From Phenylobacterium sp. J367 (GTDB lineage: Bacteria > Pseudomonadota > Alphaproteobacteria > Caulobacterales > Caulobacteraceae): a stretch of 64,000 nt of DNA. Below are positions 29,417 through 37,014 of this stretch, one piece after another (the stretch's first letter is position 1; the number at the start of each line of letters is the position of its first letter). The notes beneath the pieces are model-generated. The model did not search any database. It was not told where the DNA came from and saw only the letters and a list, made by a program, of their open reading frames with translations. Location: contig NZ_JAJONA010000001.1 of NCBI RefSeq assembly GCF_024699985.1, positions 2,232,001 to 2,296,000 of the forward strand. Reading direction: 5' to 3'. Both the position numbers and the translations under genes were made by a program.

Positions 29417-31794
29417 TCACCAGCTCAGGCGCCGCGTGCCGGTGACGACCGTCCCGTCGGAGTCGCCGAAGCCCATCTCGGTCTCGGGCCGGGGCGGCAG
29501 CGGCGCGGTCCCCGCGGGCCAGGCGTGGGTCATCGTCGACCAGCGGACGTCCATGGCGCCCGGGCCGGCGGGCCGCAGGCGCAGGGTCAGGGGCGCGGCC
29601 TCCCAGTGGAAGCGGTTCCACCGGCCGGGCTTCACGTCCAGCGCGGCCTTCACCGTCCCCACCTGCTCGACGCGGAGCGGGTGTTGGGGTTGAGGCGCAG
29701 GGTGACGGTGCGCGCGCCGGACGGCGGCTGGGCGGTGAGCAGCAGGGTCCCGTCGGCCTGGAGCACCAGGGTCACGGCGGCGGCGGGCAGGGCGATCGGC
29801 CTGGCCTGGGCCGCGTCGTGCGGCTGCCGGTAGAGCCAGTGGACGCGCTTGGCCGCCGCGCCGCCGTCGGCGGCCAGCACCCGGTCGGTCCAGGGCGTGC
29901 GGTCGAGCAGGCTGAGGCGCGCGGCGCGGCCGGTGTCCTGGTCGAGGTGGTAGAGCACCTGGGTGGCCTGCGGATGCCGCCCGGTCCAGGGCGTGTCGAG
30001 GCTCACCCAGACGAGCACGGCGAGGCCGGCGGCGACCGCGATCGGCCCGACCAGACGGGCGGGCGGCGCGCCCTCCTCGGGCTGGGCCAGCGGCCAGAGC
30101 AGCACGGCGGCGCTCCAGAACGGCAGGCCCAGCAGTTCGGGCATGTCGAGGCCGAGGAACAGCAGGTGCGCCAGGCCGAAGATCCAGGCGAGGCCCAGCG
30201 CCGCCAGCAGGGCGAGGAGGGCGTTGGCGGCGAGGCCCCTGCGCGTGGCCATGGCGGTCGCGGCGGCGCCAAGCCCGGCCAGCAGCAGCGGCCAGGCGAA
30301 GGAATAGGCCGCCGCCGGGGCGGCGATCTGGGCGCCGACGGCGGCGAGGAAGGTGAGCGCCAGCACGCCGGTCCATGCGCCGGCCCGGCTGGCCGGCCGG
30401 CCGAAGGTCAGGAAACAGGCGACGCCGGCGGCGAGACCGAGGCCCAGGCCCACCGCGTCGAAGCCGCCGAACAGGGACGAGCCCAGGCCGGCCGCCACGG
30501 GCACGAGGGCGATCTTGCGCTTGCCCCGGGACATGTCGCTGGCGGCCCAGAGCACGAAGCCCAGGCCCAGCAGGAAGACCGCCGCCTCCCAGCGGCTGAC
30601 CTGGGCCAGCAGGACGCGCTGCTCGATGAAGCCGAACTCCGCGCCGGTGGCCCGGCGGGCGAAGTGCAGGACGGCGGCGGCGCCCAGGACCGCCGAGAGC
30701 AGCCCGCCGGCCCCGCGGGCCGCGCCGAGCCAGGGGAAGGCCTCCATTCGGCGGGCGCGCACCACGCCCAGCGCCAGGAGGCCGCCGGCGGCGGCGAGCA
30801 CCAGCCAGCCAGCCCAGGCGGGGTAGGCCAGGATCACGTCGCCGAAGATCTGGCTGTAGACGGCGTTCGGCGCCTTTGCCGGCAGGGTCGGCGAGAAGGC
30901 GGCGCTGCGGCCGGTGGAGAGCGCCTGGTCGCCCAGGTCCTGCAGGGTGCCGCGGTCCATGTTGGCCGGCGTGGCGGTGGCGGCGTGATAGTCGAACTGC
31001 CGGCCGATGAAGGCGTAGTTCAGGCCGGGCACGCCGGCCCTGTTGGACTCCGTGAGATCGGTGTCGTTGGGCATGATCTCGTAGACGAACACCGACAGCG
31101 ACGAGGACGAGGGCCGGTCGGCGGTGCGGCGCAGCAGGTCGATCAGCTCGCCGTTCTCGGAGCTCGTCTGGAACATCTGCACGCGGCCGGCCATGCCGCG
31201 GCTTTCCATGTTGAGGACCAGGCCGATGCGCCGGGCCAGCGGGTCGCGGGCGAAGAAGGCGTTGGCGCCCAGGAGGCCGCTCTCCTCGCCGTCGGTGATC
31301 ACCACCATGACGTCGCGCACCGGCTCGCCCTGGGCCTTGATGGCGCGGACGATCTCCAGGGCCGCGGCGACGCCGGCCGCGTCGTCGGCGGCGCCGGGCG
31401 AGCCCGGAACGCTGTCGTAGTGGGCCATCAGAGCGACGGCGGGCAGGGTGCGGTCGCGGCCGGGCAGGACGCCGACCAGGTTCTCCACGCGCCCGCCATA
31501 GGCCCAGGTCTCGCCCCGCACCTCGCGCGACGCGAGCGCGTCGTCGGCGCGCACCTGGGGCTGGAGACCCAGCGCCGTCATGCGGCCGAGCAGGTAGTCG
31601 CGGACGCGCAGGTTGGCGGGGCTGCCCATCGGGTGCGGCTCGCGGGCGATCTCGGCCACATCGGTCATGGCGCGCTCGGCCGAGAATTCGGCGGGCGGCG
31701 CAGACGCCGGCTGCGGCTCCGGCGGCCGCTCGGTCGCCCAGGCCAGGGCGGCCGCCACAACGATCGCCGCCAGAAGGGCCAGAAGCCGTCCCAT
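29417..31794 (-). CDS. M28 family aminopeptidase with polytopic membrane domain (frameshifted)
   Basis: A 792-residue protein. A signal anchor (LLALLAAIVVAAALAWA) is followed by an M28 zinc peptidase domain: VALMAHYDSVPGSPGAADDA (HxD and the bridging Asp) and VITDGEESGLLGANAF (Glu-Glu). From about residue 330 come eight or nine membrane segments, then a beta-rich C-terminal domain. This layout is like the eukaryotic Ermp1/FXNA enzymes. One missing base in the G run at 29679-29681 breaks the end; adding it gives NTPLRVEQVGTVKAAL and the TGA at 29417. Substrate unknown. Confidence 0.87.
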
Positions 31795-31856
31795 ATGCCG
31801 TTCTCCCCGACGGTCTCTGTTGGGGCGAAGCTAGAGCGGCTGGCGGCAAATGAAAA

Positions 31857-31880
31857 CGCCCGCCGGCGAACCGGCGGGCG
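31857..31880 (-). terminator. Rho-independent terminator of ctrA
   Basis: The stem CGCCCGCCGG / CCGGCGGGCG with loop CGAA is followed on the minus strand by TTTTCATTT. It lies 30 bp past the ctrA stop, so it ends ctrA transcription. Confidence 0.85.
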
Positions 31881-31909
31881 CTACGCTCTCCTCAGGCGTC
31901 AGGTCGCTT

Positions 31910-32605
31910 TCAGGCGGCGACCTGGGCCTCCTGCGGGTCGCGCAGCACGTAGCCGCGGCCCCAGACGGTCTCGATGTGGTGCTTGCCGTCCGCCGCCGCC
32001 GCCAGCTTCTTGCGCAGCTTGCAGATGAACACGTCGATGATCTTCAGCTCGGGCTCGTCCATGCCGCCGTAGAGGTGGTTCAGGAACATTTCCTTGGTGA
32101 GCGTCGTGCCCTTCCGCAGGGAGAGCAGCTCGAGCATCTGGTATTCCTTGCCCGTCAGGTGGACGCGGATGCCGTTCACTTCGACGGTCTTGGCGTCCAG
32201 GTTGACGGTGATGTCGCCGGTCTTGATGACCGACTGCGCGTGGCCCTTGGAGCGGCGGACCACGGCGTGGATGCGGGCGACCAGCTCGTCCTTGTGGAAC
32301 GGCTTGGTCATGTAGTCGTCGGCGCCGCCCGAGAAGGTCTTCACCTTCGTGTCGATCTCGGCGGTGCCCGACAGGATCATGATCGGGGTATTGATCTTGC
32401 CGACGCGCAGGGTGCGAAGCACATCCATGCCGCTCATGTCGGGCAGATTCAGGTCGAGAAGGATCAGGTCGTAGTCGTAGATCTTGCCCAGATCGACGCC
32501 TTCCTCACCCAGGTCGGTGGTGTAGACGTTGAACCCTTCCGACTTCAGCATCAATTCGATGCTTTGTGCGGTGGCGCTGTCGTCCTCGATCAACAGTACG
32601 CGCAT
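31910..32605 (-). CDS. ctrA: Cell-cycle response regulator CtrA
   Basis: CtrA is the master cell-cycle regulator of alphaproteobacteria; when phosphorylated it activates flagellar, pilus and division genes, and in Caulobacter blocks replication initiation. The 231-residue protein has a receiver domain ([12 protein letters not shown], phospho-acceptor Asp51 in ILLDLNLPD, Lys of [10 protein letters not shown]) and an OmpR-type winged helix ([40 protein letters not shown]). The C-terminus ends in VAA, the kind of hydrophobic tail that ClpXP uses in Caulobacter. The upstream region is rich in GANTC and TTAA sites, and fliI is divergent. Confidence 0.99.
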   Translation of the reverse strand: MRVLLIEDDSATAQSIELMLKSEGFNVYTTDLGEEGVDLGKIYDYDLILLDLNLPDMSGMDVLRTLRVGKINTPIMILSGTAEIDTKVKTFSGGADDYMTKPFHKDELVARIHAVVRRSKGHAQSVIKTGDITVNLDAKTVEVNGIRVHLTGKEYQMLELLSLRKGTTLTKEMFLNHLYGGMDEPELKIIDVFICKLRKKLAAAADGKHHIETVWGRGYVLRDPQEAQVAA

Positions 32606-32638
32606 TCTGCTCTCCTACTGCGTCCCCGCTCAGCCCCG

Positions 32639-32802
32639 GACTCCTTGCGGAATCCGCCCCGAAGCTCGCCGTTAAACCTGCCAGCGAGTTAATTTAAGAC
32701 TGGTTAATGGATTGCTGTGTGTCAGGTCGGAATCGTTAATCTGATTTGAGATTCCGGTACAAGCGGCGGTGTTCGGACCACGAGTCGCAGGCCCGTTGAA
32801 TC
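32639..32802. promoter_or_regulatory. ctrA/fliI divergent control region with six GANTC and five TTAA sites
   Basis: GANTC, the CcrM methylation site, occurs at 32639, 32650, 32730, 32750, 32782 and 32798. TTAA, the half-site of the CtrA box, occurs at 32672, 32689, 32694, 32704 and 32736; the pair at 32694 and 32704 is spaced by six bases, one short of the canonical TTAA-N7-TTAA. This density is far above what GC-rich sequence gives by chance. In Caulobacter the ctrA promoters are known to be controlled by CcrM methylation and by CtrA itself; the same logic is inferred here. Confidence 0.75.
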
Positions 32803-32854
32803 TTTTGTGATTGGACACGGCGGCCGAAGCGAAGGCGCGGCGTCGGGTCGCGGA

Positions 32855-32873
32855 CCACCCCCTTAGGGGGTGG
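32855..32873. repeat. Short perfect hairpin in the fliI leader
   Basis: CCACCCCC and GGGGGTGG form a perfect 8-bp stem around a 3-base loop, between the promoter region and the GTG start of fliI. It looks like one arm of the intergenic palindromes seen elsewhere in the window. Its place argues that the fliI reading frame starts downstream of it, at 32955, and not at the earlier in-frame ATG. Confidence 0.5.
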
Positions 32874-32954
32874 CGAAGGGGCGCAGGGGGCAAATCTTCA
32901 CGACCTCTTAACGCGGACGCCCGGACCCTGAGGGCCAGTTTTCGAGGGCGTTTC

Positions 32955-34292
32955 GTGCAGAGCCTTGTGGCCGCGGTCGAGCGGCTGGATCCGTTGAGCG
33001 TCTCCGGCCGCGTGGCCGCGGTGAACGGCCTCCTGATCGAGGCCCGGGGCGGGCTGTCGCGCCTGGCGGTCGGCGCGCGGGCGGAGATTACCAGGCATGG
33101 TGAACCGCCGCTGGCGGCCGAGGTGGTGGGCTTCCGCGAGACCCGGGCGCTCTTGATGCCTTTCGGCCCGGTGGAGGGCGTGGCGCCCGGCGCCGAGATC
33201 CGCATCGACCCGCAGGGCTCGGCCGTGCGTCCGACCAAGGGCTGGCTTGGCCGCATCGTCGACGCCTTCGGCGACCCGATCGACGGGCTGGGGCCCCTGC
33301 CGCAGGGCATGGCGCCCTATGCGCTGAAGGCCGCGCCTCCGGCGGCCCACGCCCGCGCGCGGGTGGGCGAGCGGCTGGACCTCGGCGTGCGCTCGATGAA
33401 CGTCTTCACCACCTGCTGCCGGGGGCAACGGCTTGGCGTGTTCGCCGGCTCTGGCGTCGGCAAGTCGGTGCTGCTCTCCATGCTGGCCAAGAACGCCGAC
33501 TGCGACGCGGTGGTCGTCGGCCTGATCGGCGAGCGGGGCCGGGAGGTTCGCGAGTTCATCGAGGAGACGCTGGGCGAGGAGGGCCTGCGCCGCGCCGTCG
33601 TGGTGGTCGCCACCTCAGACGAGCCGGCCCTGAAGCGCCGCCAGGCCGCCTACATGACCCTGGCCATCTCCGAATTCTTCCGCGACCAGGGGATGGAGGT
33701 CCTCTGCCTGATGGACAGCGTGACCCGCTTCGCCATGGCCCAGCGGGAGATCGGGCTGGCGGCCGGAGAGCCGCCGACGACCAAGGGCTACACGCCGACC
33801 TGCTTCACCGAGCTGCCGAAGCTCCTGGAGCGCGCCGGTCCGGGGCCGATCCGGCCGGACGGGACCCAGGCCGGGCCGATCACCGGCCTCTTCACCGTCC
33901 TGGTGGACGGCGACGACCACAACGAGCCGATCGCCGACGCCGTGCGAGGCATCCTCGACGGGCACATCGTCATGGAGCGCGCGATCGCCGAGCGCGGCCG
34001 CTTCCCGGCGATCAACGTCCTGAAGTCGATCAGCCGGACCATGCCGGGATGCCAGCACCAGCACGAGCGCGAGATCGTCACCTCGGCCCGCCGCTCGCTG
34101 GCCGCCTTCTCCAACATGGAGGAGCTGATCCGCATCGGCGCCTACCGGCACGGCGCGGACCCGGACGTGGACCGGGCGATCCAGCTCAACCCTTCTCTGG
34201 AAGCCTTCCTGTCCCAGAGCCCCGATGAGGCGACCAGCCTCGAGGCGTCGTTCGCGGCGCTGTCGCAGATCCTGAATGAGGTCGCCGCATGA
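32955..34292 (+). CDS. fliI: Flagellar export ATPase FliI
   Basis: FliI is the hexameric ATPase that powers entry of substrates into the flagellar type III export gate. The 445-residue protein has the Walker A motif AGSGVGKS (residues about 164-171), [22 protein letters not shown], and the catalytic-loop region [18 protein letters not shown]. The start is GTG 32955 with GAGGGCG upstream; an in-frame ATG at 32811 would add 48 residues lacking family character and running through a hairpin repeat. It overlaps fliJ (ATGA) and is divergent from ctrA, whose product probably controls it. Confidence 0.95.
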   Translation: MQSLVAAVERLDPLSVSGRVAAVNGLLIEARGGLSRLAVGARAEITRHGEPPLAAEVVGFRETRALLMPFGPVEGVAPGAEIRIDPQGSAVRPTKGWLGRIVDAFGDPIDGLGPLPQGMAPYALKAAPPAAHARARVGERLDLGVRSMNVFTTCCRGQRLGVFAGSGVGKSVLLSMLAKNADCDAVVVGLIGERGREVREFIEETLGEEGLRRAVVVVATSDEPALKRRQAAYMTLAISEFFRDQGMEVLCLMDSVTRFAMAQREIGLAAGEPPTTKGYTPTCFTELPKLLERAGPGPIRPDGTQAGPITGLFTVLVDGDDHNEPIADAVRGILDGHIVMERAIAERGRFPAINVLKSISRTMPGCQHQHEREIVTSARRSLAAFSNMEELIRIGAYRHGADPDVDRAIQLNPSLEAFLSQSPDEATSLEASFAALSQILNEVAA

Positions 34293-34690
34293 GTTGGGCC
34301 GACAGCCTGATCAAGCTCTCGGGCTACGAGGTCGAGACGCTGCAGAAGCGGCTGGCCGAGATCGGCGACCGCCGGCGCGACGCCGAGATGCGGCTGGCCA
34401 TGCTGTTCGCCCAGGGCGACGCCGAGGCCGCCGCCACCGACCCGACCAACACCGGCGACCTGCTGCGCTTCCTCGAGCACCTGAAGGTCCGCAAGCAGCG
34501 CGTCCAGGGCGAGATCGAGATCATCATGGCCGAGGAGTCCGGCGCGCGCGACGCGCTGGCCCAGGCCTTCGAAGAGCAGAAGAAGTACGAGCACCTGGCC
34601 GAACAGGCGCGGATCGCCGAGGCGAAGAAGCAGGGCCGCATCGAGGCCGCCGCCATGGACGAGCTGGGCTTACGGAAGTCGGCGCGCTGA
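34289..34690 (+). CDS. fliJ: Flagellar export chaperone-like protein FliJ
   Basis: FliJ is a coiled-coil stalk protein that sits in the FliI ring and helps pass subunits to FlhA. The 133-residue product is charged and almost wholly helical ([20 protein letters not shown], then heptad-like runs up to [20 protein letters not shown]). Sequence is poorly conserved in this family, so the call rests on size, coiled-coil make-up and position: its ATG overlaps the fliI stop by four bases. Confidence 0.88.
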   Translation: MSWADSLIKLSGYEVETLQKRLAEIGDRRRDAEMRLAMLFAQGDAEAAATDPTNTGDLLRFLEHLKVRKQRVQGEIEIIMAEESGARDALAQAFEEQKKYEHLAEQARIAEAKKQGRIEAAAMDELGLRKSAR

Positions 34691-34699
34691 ACCCACCTT

Positions 34700-34809
34700 C
34701 GCTCGTCCCCGCGCAAGCGGGGACCCAGGTGTCTTGTGTTGTCGAAGTTCGAAGCGCGCTCAGGCCGGAACGGAAAAGGCCTGGGTTCCCGCTTTCGCGG
34801 GAATGAGCG
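34700..34809. repeat. 110-bp element with 30-bp terminal inverted repeats
   Basis: The arms 34700-34729 and 34780-34809 are inverted copies that differ at only a few positions, and each arm is itself a hairpin (GTCCCCGC GCAA GCGGGGAC; TTCCCGC TTTC GCGGGAA). The 50-bp centre has no coding potential. It lies between the convergent fliJ and DUF4282 genes. It looks like a dispersed MITE-like or REP-type repeat; a related fragment (CCCCGATCAAGCGGGG) lies at about 11279. Confidence 0.65.
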
Positions 34810-34812
34810 GAT

Positions 34813-35187
34813 CTATTGCGGACTCCGCTGCCCCACGCGGGCGCGTTCGGCTTCCACGTCCTGGCGCAGGGCCGTCAGGTCCTCGCTGATCTTGAAGATC
34901 GCCACGTAGAACTCGCAGAACGAACGCCACAGAAGCGCCAGCGCGCCGATCACCAGCAGGCCGCCCACCAGCACCGGGACCGCCAGCAGCTTGCCGAAGA
35001 AGTTGGGCTCACGGATCGCCACCCCGACCGCGGCGCCGATGGAGCCGAAGGCCCCCAGCGCGATCATGCCGAGGCCCGCCCAGTAGATCAGGTGGATGAC
35101 CTTGTTGGTCATCAGCTTCTCGAACGTCAGCAGGTCCCAGAGGAGCGCCGCGCCCGCGCCGTGGGGTCGATTGAGAGGTCGCCGCAT
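34813..35187 (-). CDS. DUF4282 family membrane protein
   Basis: A protein of about 124 residues with the DUF4282 layout: LLTFEKLMTNKVIHLIYWAG opening into a first membrane helix (GLGMIALGAFGSIGAAVGVAI), a second (LLAVPVLVGGLLVIGALALLW), and a cytosolic helical tail (EFYVAIFKISEDLTALRQDV). The function of this family is unknown. The start is uncertain: ATG 35187 (MRRPLNRP) or GTG 35205. It stands alone; its 3' end abuts an inverted-repeat element. Confidence 0.78.
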   Translation of the reverse strand: MRRPLNRPHGAGAALLWDLLTFEKLMTNKVIHLIYWAGLGMIALGAFGSIGAAVGVAIREPNFFGKLLAVPVLVGGLLVIGALALLWRSFCEFYVAIFKISEDLTALRQDVEAERARVGQRSPQ

Positions 35188-35306
35188 CCTGATCCCAAGA
35201 CTCACATGAGAGGAGCTTCACAGGCTCCCTTGGCGGCAACCGCTATCAGCCACAGCGCCGGGTCGCAACGGGCCAGACGCAGGCGCCCGGCGCGACCCTT
35301 GGTCCC

Positions 35307-35645
35307 TCAGAGGAGCTTTCCGATCGCCGCGCCGATGACGCCGGCCACGGCCGAACCCAGCGTCCCGAAGATGAGAATCTGGGGCGGCACGTCCTTCAGC
35401 GCCCAGGAAACCGCAATGCCCAGCAGCGCGCAGAGCCCGCCGGCCACCAGCCCGCCCGACAGCGATCCCGGCCAACTTCCGTCGGCGAGTTTCGCATAGA
35501 GCAGGCCGGCGGCCAGCGAGATCAGCATGCCGCCGAGCGCGAAGACGTTCTGCTTGATGAAGGCGACGTAGTGGCCGGAGAGCACCATGGCGAGCTGGAG
35601 CGCCAGGCCCGCGCCGGTGGCGACGAGGAGGGCCTGCGGGTTCAT
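35307..35645 (-). CDS. Small hydrophobic membrane protein in a TetR operon
   Basis: A 112-residue protein with four hydrophobic segments: ALLVATGAGLALQLAMVLS, VFALGGMLISLAAGLLYA, LSGGLVAGGLCALLGIAVSW and ILIFGTLGSAVAGVIGAAIG. I recognise no family. Its ATG overlaps the stop of the SRPBCC gene (ATGA), and that gene in turn overlaps tetR, so the three are a tightly coupled operon. It may respond to the same signal as the TetR regulator. Confidence 0.75.
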   Translation of the reverse strand: MNPQALLVATGAGLALQLAMVLSGHYVAFIKQNVFALGGMLISLAAGLLYAKLADGSWPGSLSGGLVAGGLCALLGIAVSWALKDVPPQILIFGTLGSAVAGVIGAAIGKLL

Positions 35646-36307
35646 TGCGCGCCCCCGCTGGCGACCTTGGCGGCCGCCTTGGCGGCTTCCTGCTTCGCCG
35701 CCGCGGCTTGCCAGTCGACGGGCCCTTTCACGAAGCTCTCCTTGAGCTTCGTCAGCGAGTAGGCGTTGCCCCAGGCGAAGTGCCGGTAGAGCGTGTCGTA
35801 GGGCTCGCCCGGAGCATAGCCGATGGAGGAGAGGGTGACCTTCGTCTGGCCCGGGCCGGCGTCCTCGAACTGGGCGACGCTGACGATGTCGCCGAACTTC
35901 TCGCGGCCGGGCAGGCCACTCGGCGCCTGAACGTTGCGGAACACCAGCATGTGGCCCGGCTCGTAGGCCAGGATCTGGTTCTTGATGTTCTCCGGATTGC
36001 CGAACTTCGCGGCCGGGTCGTAGCTGGTCTCGATGATCCCGCCCACCTTCAGGTCGACCTGGGCCACCGGCGTCGCCCAGGCGCGGTAGCCCTCGGCGGT
36101 GGAGAAGGCGTCGAAGGCCTTCGCGCGCTCGACCGGGACCACCAGCGAGAGCCTGAGCACCCGCTCGCCCTTGCCGTCGACATAGGAGCCGTCGGCGACC
36201 TCCGGGAACTGCTTCGGAGACATCTCCTGCGCGAGGGCCGGGAGCCCCAGCGCGACGGCGGCCGTGGCCGCCAGTCCTGTCATTTTCAGGCCCACCAGCA
36301 TCTTCAT
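35642..36307 (-). CDS. Exported SRPBCC (START-like) domain protein
   Basis: A 221-residue protein with a signal peptide (MKMLVGLKMTGLAATAAVAL, cleavage near ALAQ) and a START/Bet v1-like SRPBCC domain: LSLVVPVERAKAFDAFSTAE, YRAWATPVAQVDLKVGGII, and TKVTLSSIGYAPGEPYD. The fold binds hydrophobic ligands. The C-terminal 25 residues are alanine/lysine-rich. It lies between a TetR regulator and a small membrane protein, with 4-bp overlaps on both sides, so the regulator probably controls it. Confidence 0.82.
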   Translation of the reverse strand: MKMLVGLKMTGLAATAAVALGLPALAQEMSPKQFPEVADGSYVDGKGERVLRLSLVVPVERAKAFDAFSTAEGYRAWATPVAQVDLKVGGIIETSYDPAAKFGNPENIKNQILAYEPGHMLVFRNVQAPSGLPGREKFGDIVSVAQFEDAGPGQTKVTLSSIGYAPGEPYDTLYRHFAWGNAYSLTKLKESFVKGPVDWQAAAAKQEAAKAAAKVASGGAQ

Positions 36308-36933
36308 CCTGTCGTTCCTTGGGCCGCATCGGACCGTCCGGCGGAGGCGGCCTGCTCCAGCCGGCGGACGTAGTCGCGAAGGTGCGAGATCGAGGCGTCG
36401 AAGGCGTCGAGGGTCCGGTGGGTGCGCGACTGCATCACCCCGCCCTCCATGGTCGTGAGCGTGAAGACCGCCAGCCCGCGCCGGTCGAGGTCGGCGGGCA
36501 GCCGGTCGCCGGCGGCGACCAGGCATCGCTCCACATGGTCCACCCAGCCGTCGAAGTTCTTAGAAAGCAGCTCGCGGACCGGCGGATCCGGCTCGTGCAG
36601 CTCCAGCGCGATGGAGCCGATCGGGCACCCGTAGAGGCAATCGGTGGCGGCGAGCATGCCGCGATAGGCGCCCAGCAGGGCGAACACCCGCTCGATGTGG
36701 TCCTCGACCCCCGCCCAGGCGGGGGCCAGCAGCATGGGCTCGATGCCCTGCCGGTAGGTCTCCAGCACGGCGACCAGCAGGTCCTGCTTGGTGGGGAAGG
36801 CGTGGTAGAGGCTGCCCGAATTCGCGCCCGCCTCGCGCAGGATGTCCTGCACCGAGGTGGAGAGGTAGCCCTTCTCCCCGAACAGCCGCAGCGCCGCGAA
36901 GATCAGCCGGTCACGGGTCGGCAGCTCGTCCAT
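36304..36933 (-). CDS. TetR/AcrR family transcriptional regulator
   Basis: A 209-residue repressor. The N-terminal helix-turn-helix reads RDRLIFAALRLFGEKGYLST, SVQDILREAGANSGSLYHAF, then PTKQDLLVAVLE, the standard TetR pattern; the ligand-binding half includes CLYGCPIGSIALELHEPDPP, as in the AefR-like subgroup. ATG 36933 is chosen because AAGGGA lies upstream and the earlier in-frame ATG (36954) falls inside a palindrome that is probably the operator. It heads a three-gene operon. Confidence 0.9.
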   Translation of the reverse strand: MDELPTRDRLIFAALRLFGEKGYLSTSVQDILREAGANSGSLYHAFPTKQDLLVAVLETYRQGIEPMLLAPAWAGVEDHIERVFALLGAYRGMLAATDCLYGCPIGSIALELHEPDPPVRELLSKNFDGWVDHVERCLVAAGDRLPADLDRRGLAVFTLTTMEGGVMQSRTHRTLDAFDASISHLRDYVRRLEQAASAGRSDAAQGTTG

Positions 36934-36942
36934 CGCGGTCCC

Positions 36943-36958
36943 TTGATTGATCATTCAA
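36943..36958. promoter_or_regulatory. Candidate TetR operator palindrome
   Basis: The 16-bp sequence TTGATTGATCATTCAA is an inverted repeat with mismatches only at positions 5 and 12. It lies 10 bp before the likely start of the tetR gene, a usual place for autorepression, and is unusually AT-rich for this region. Confidence 0.55.
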
Positions 36959-37014
36959 CCAAGCACAGCCTGAACGGTGATTCAAGTTCGCCGAACCGAG
37001 TACGACGCCGAGTC

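Noticed and set aside
29818..32028. A 736-codon plus-strand frame opposite the M28 peptidase gene
   Set aside because: Compositional shadow of the real gene; no ribosome site, no motif.
32811..32954. A longer N-terminus for FliI starting at ATG 32811
   Set aside because: The added residues are not FliI-like and cross a hairpin repeat; GTG 32955 has a ribosome site and gives the usual length.
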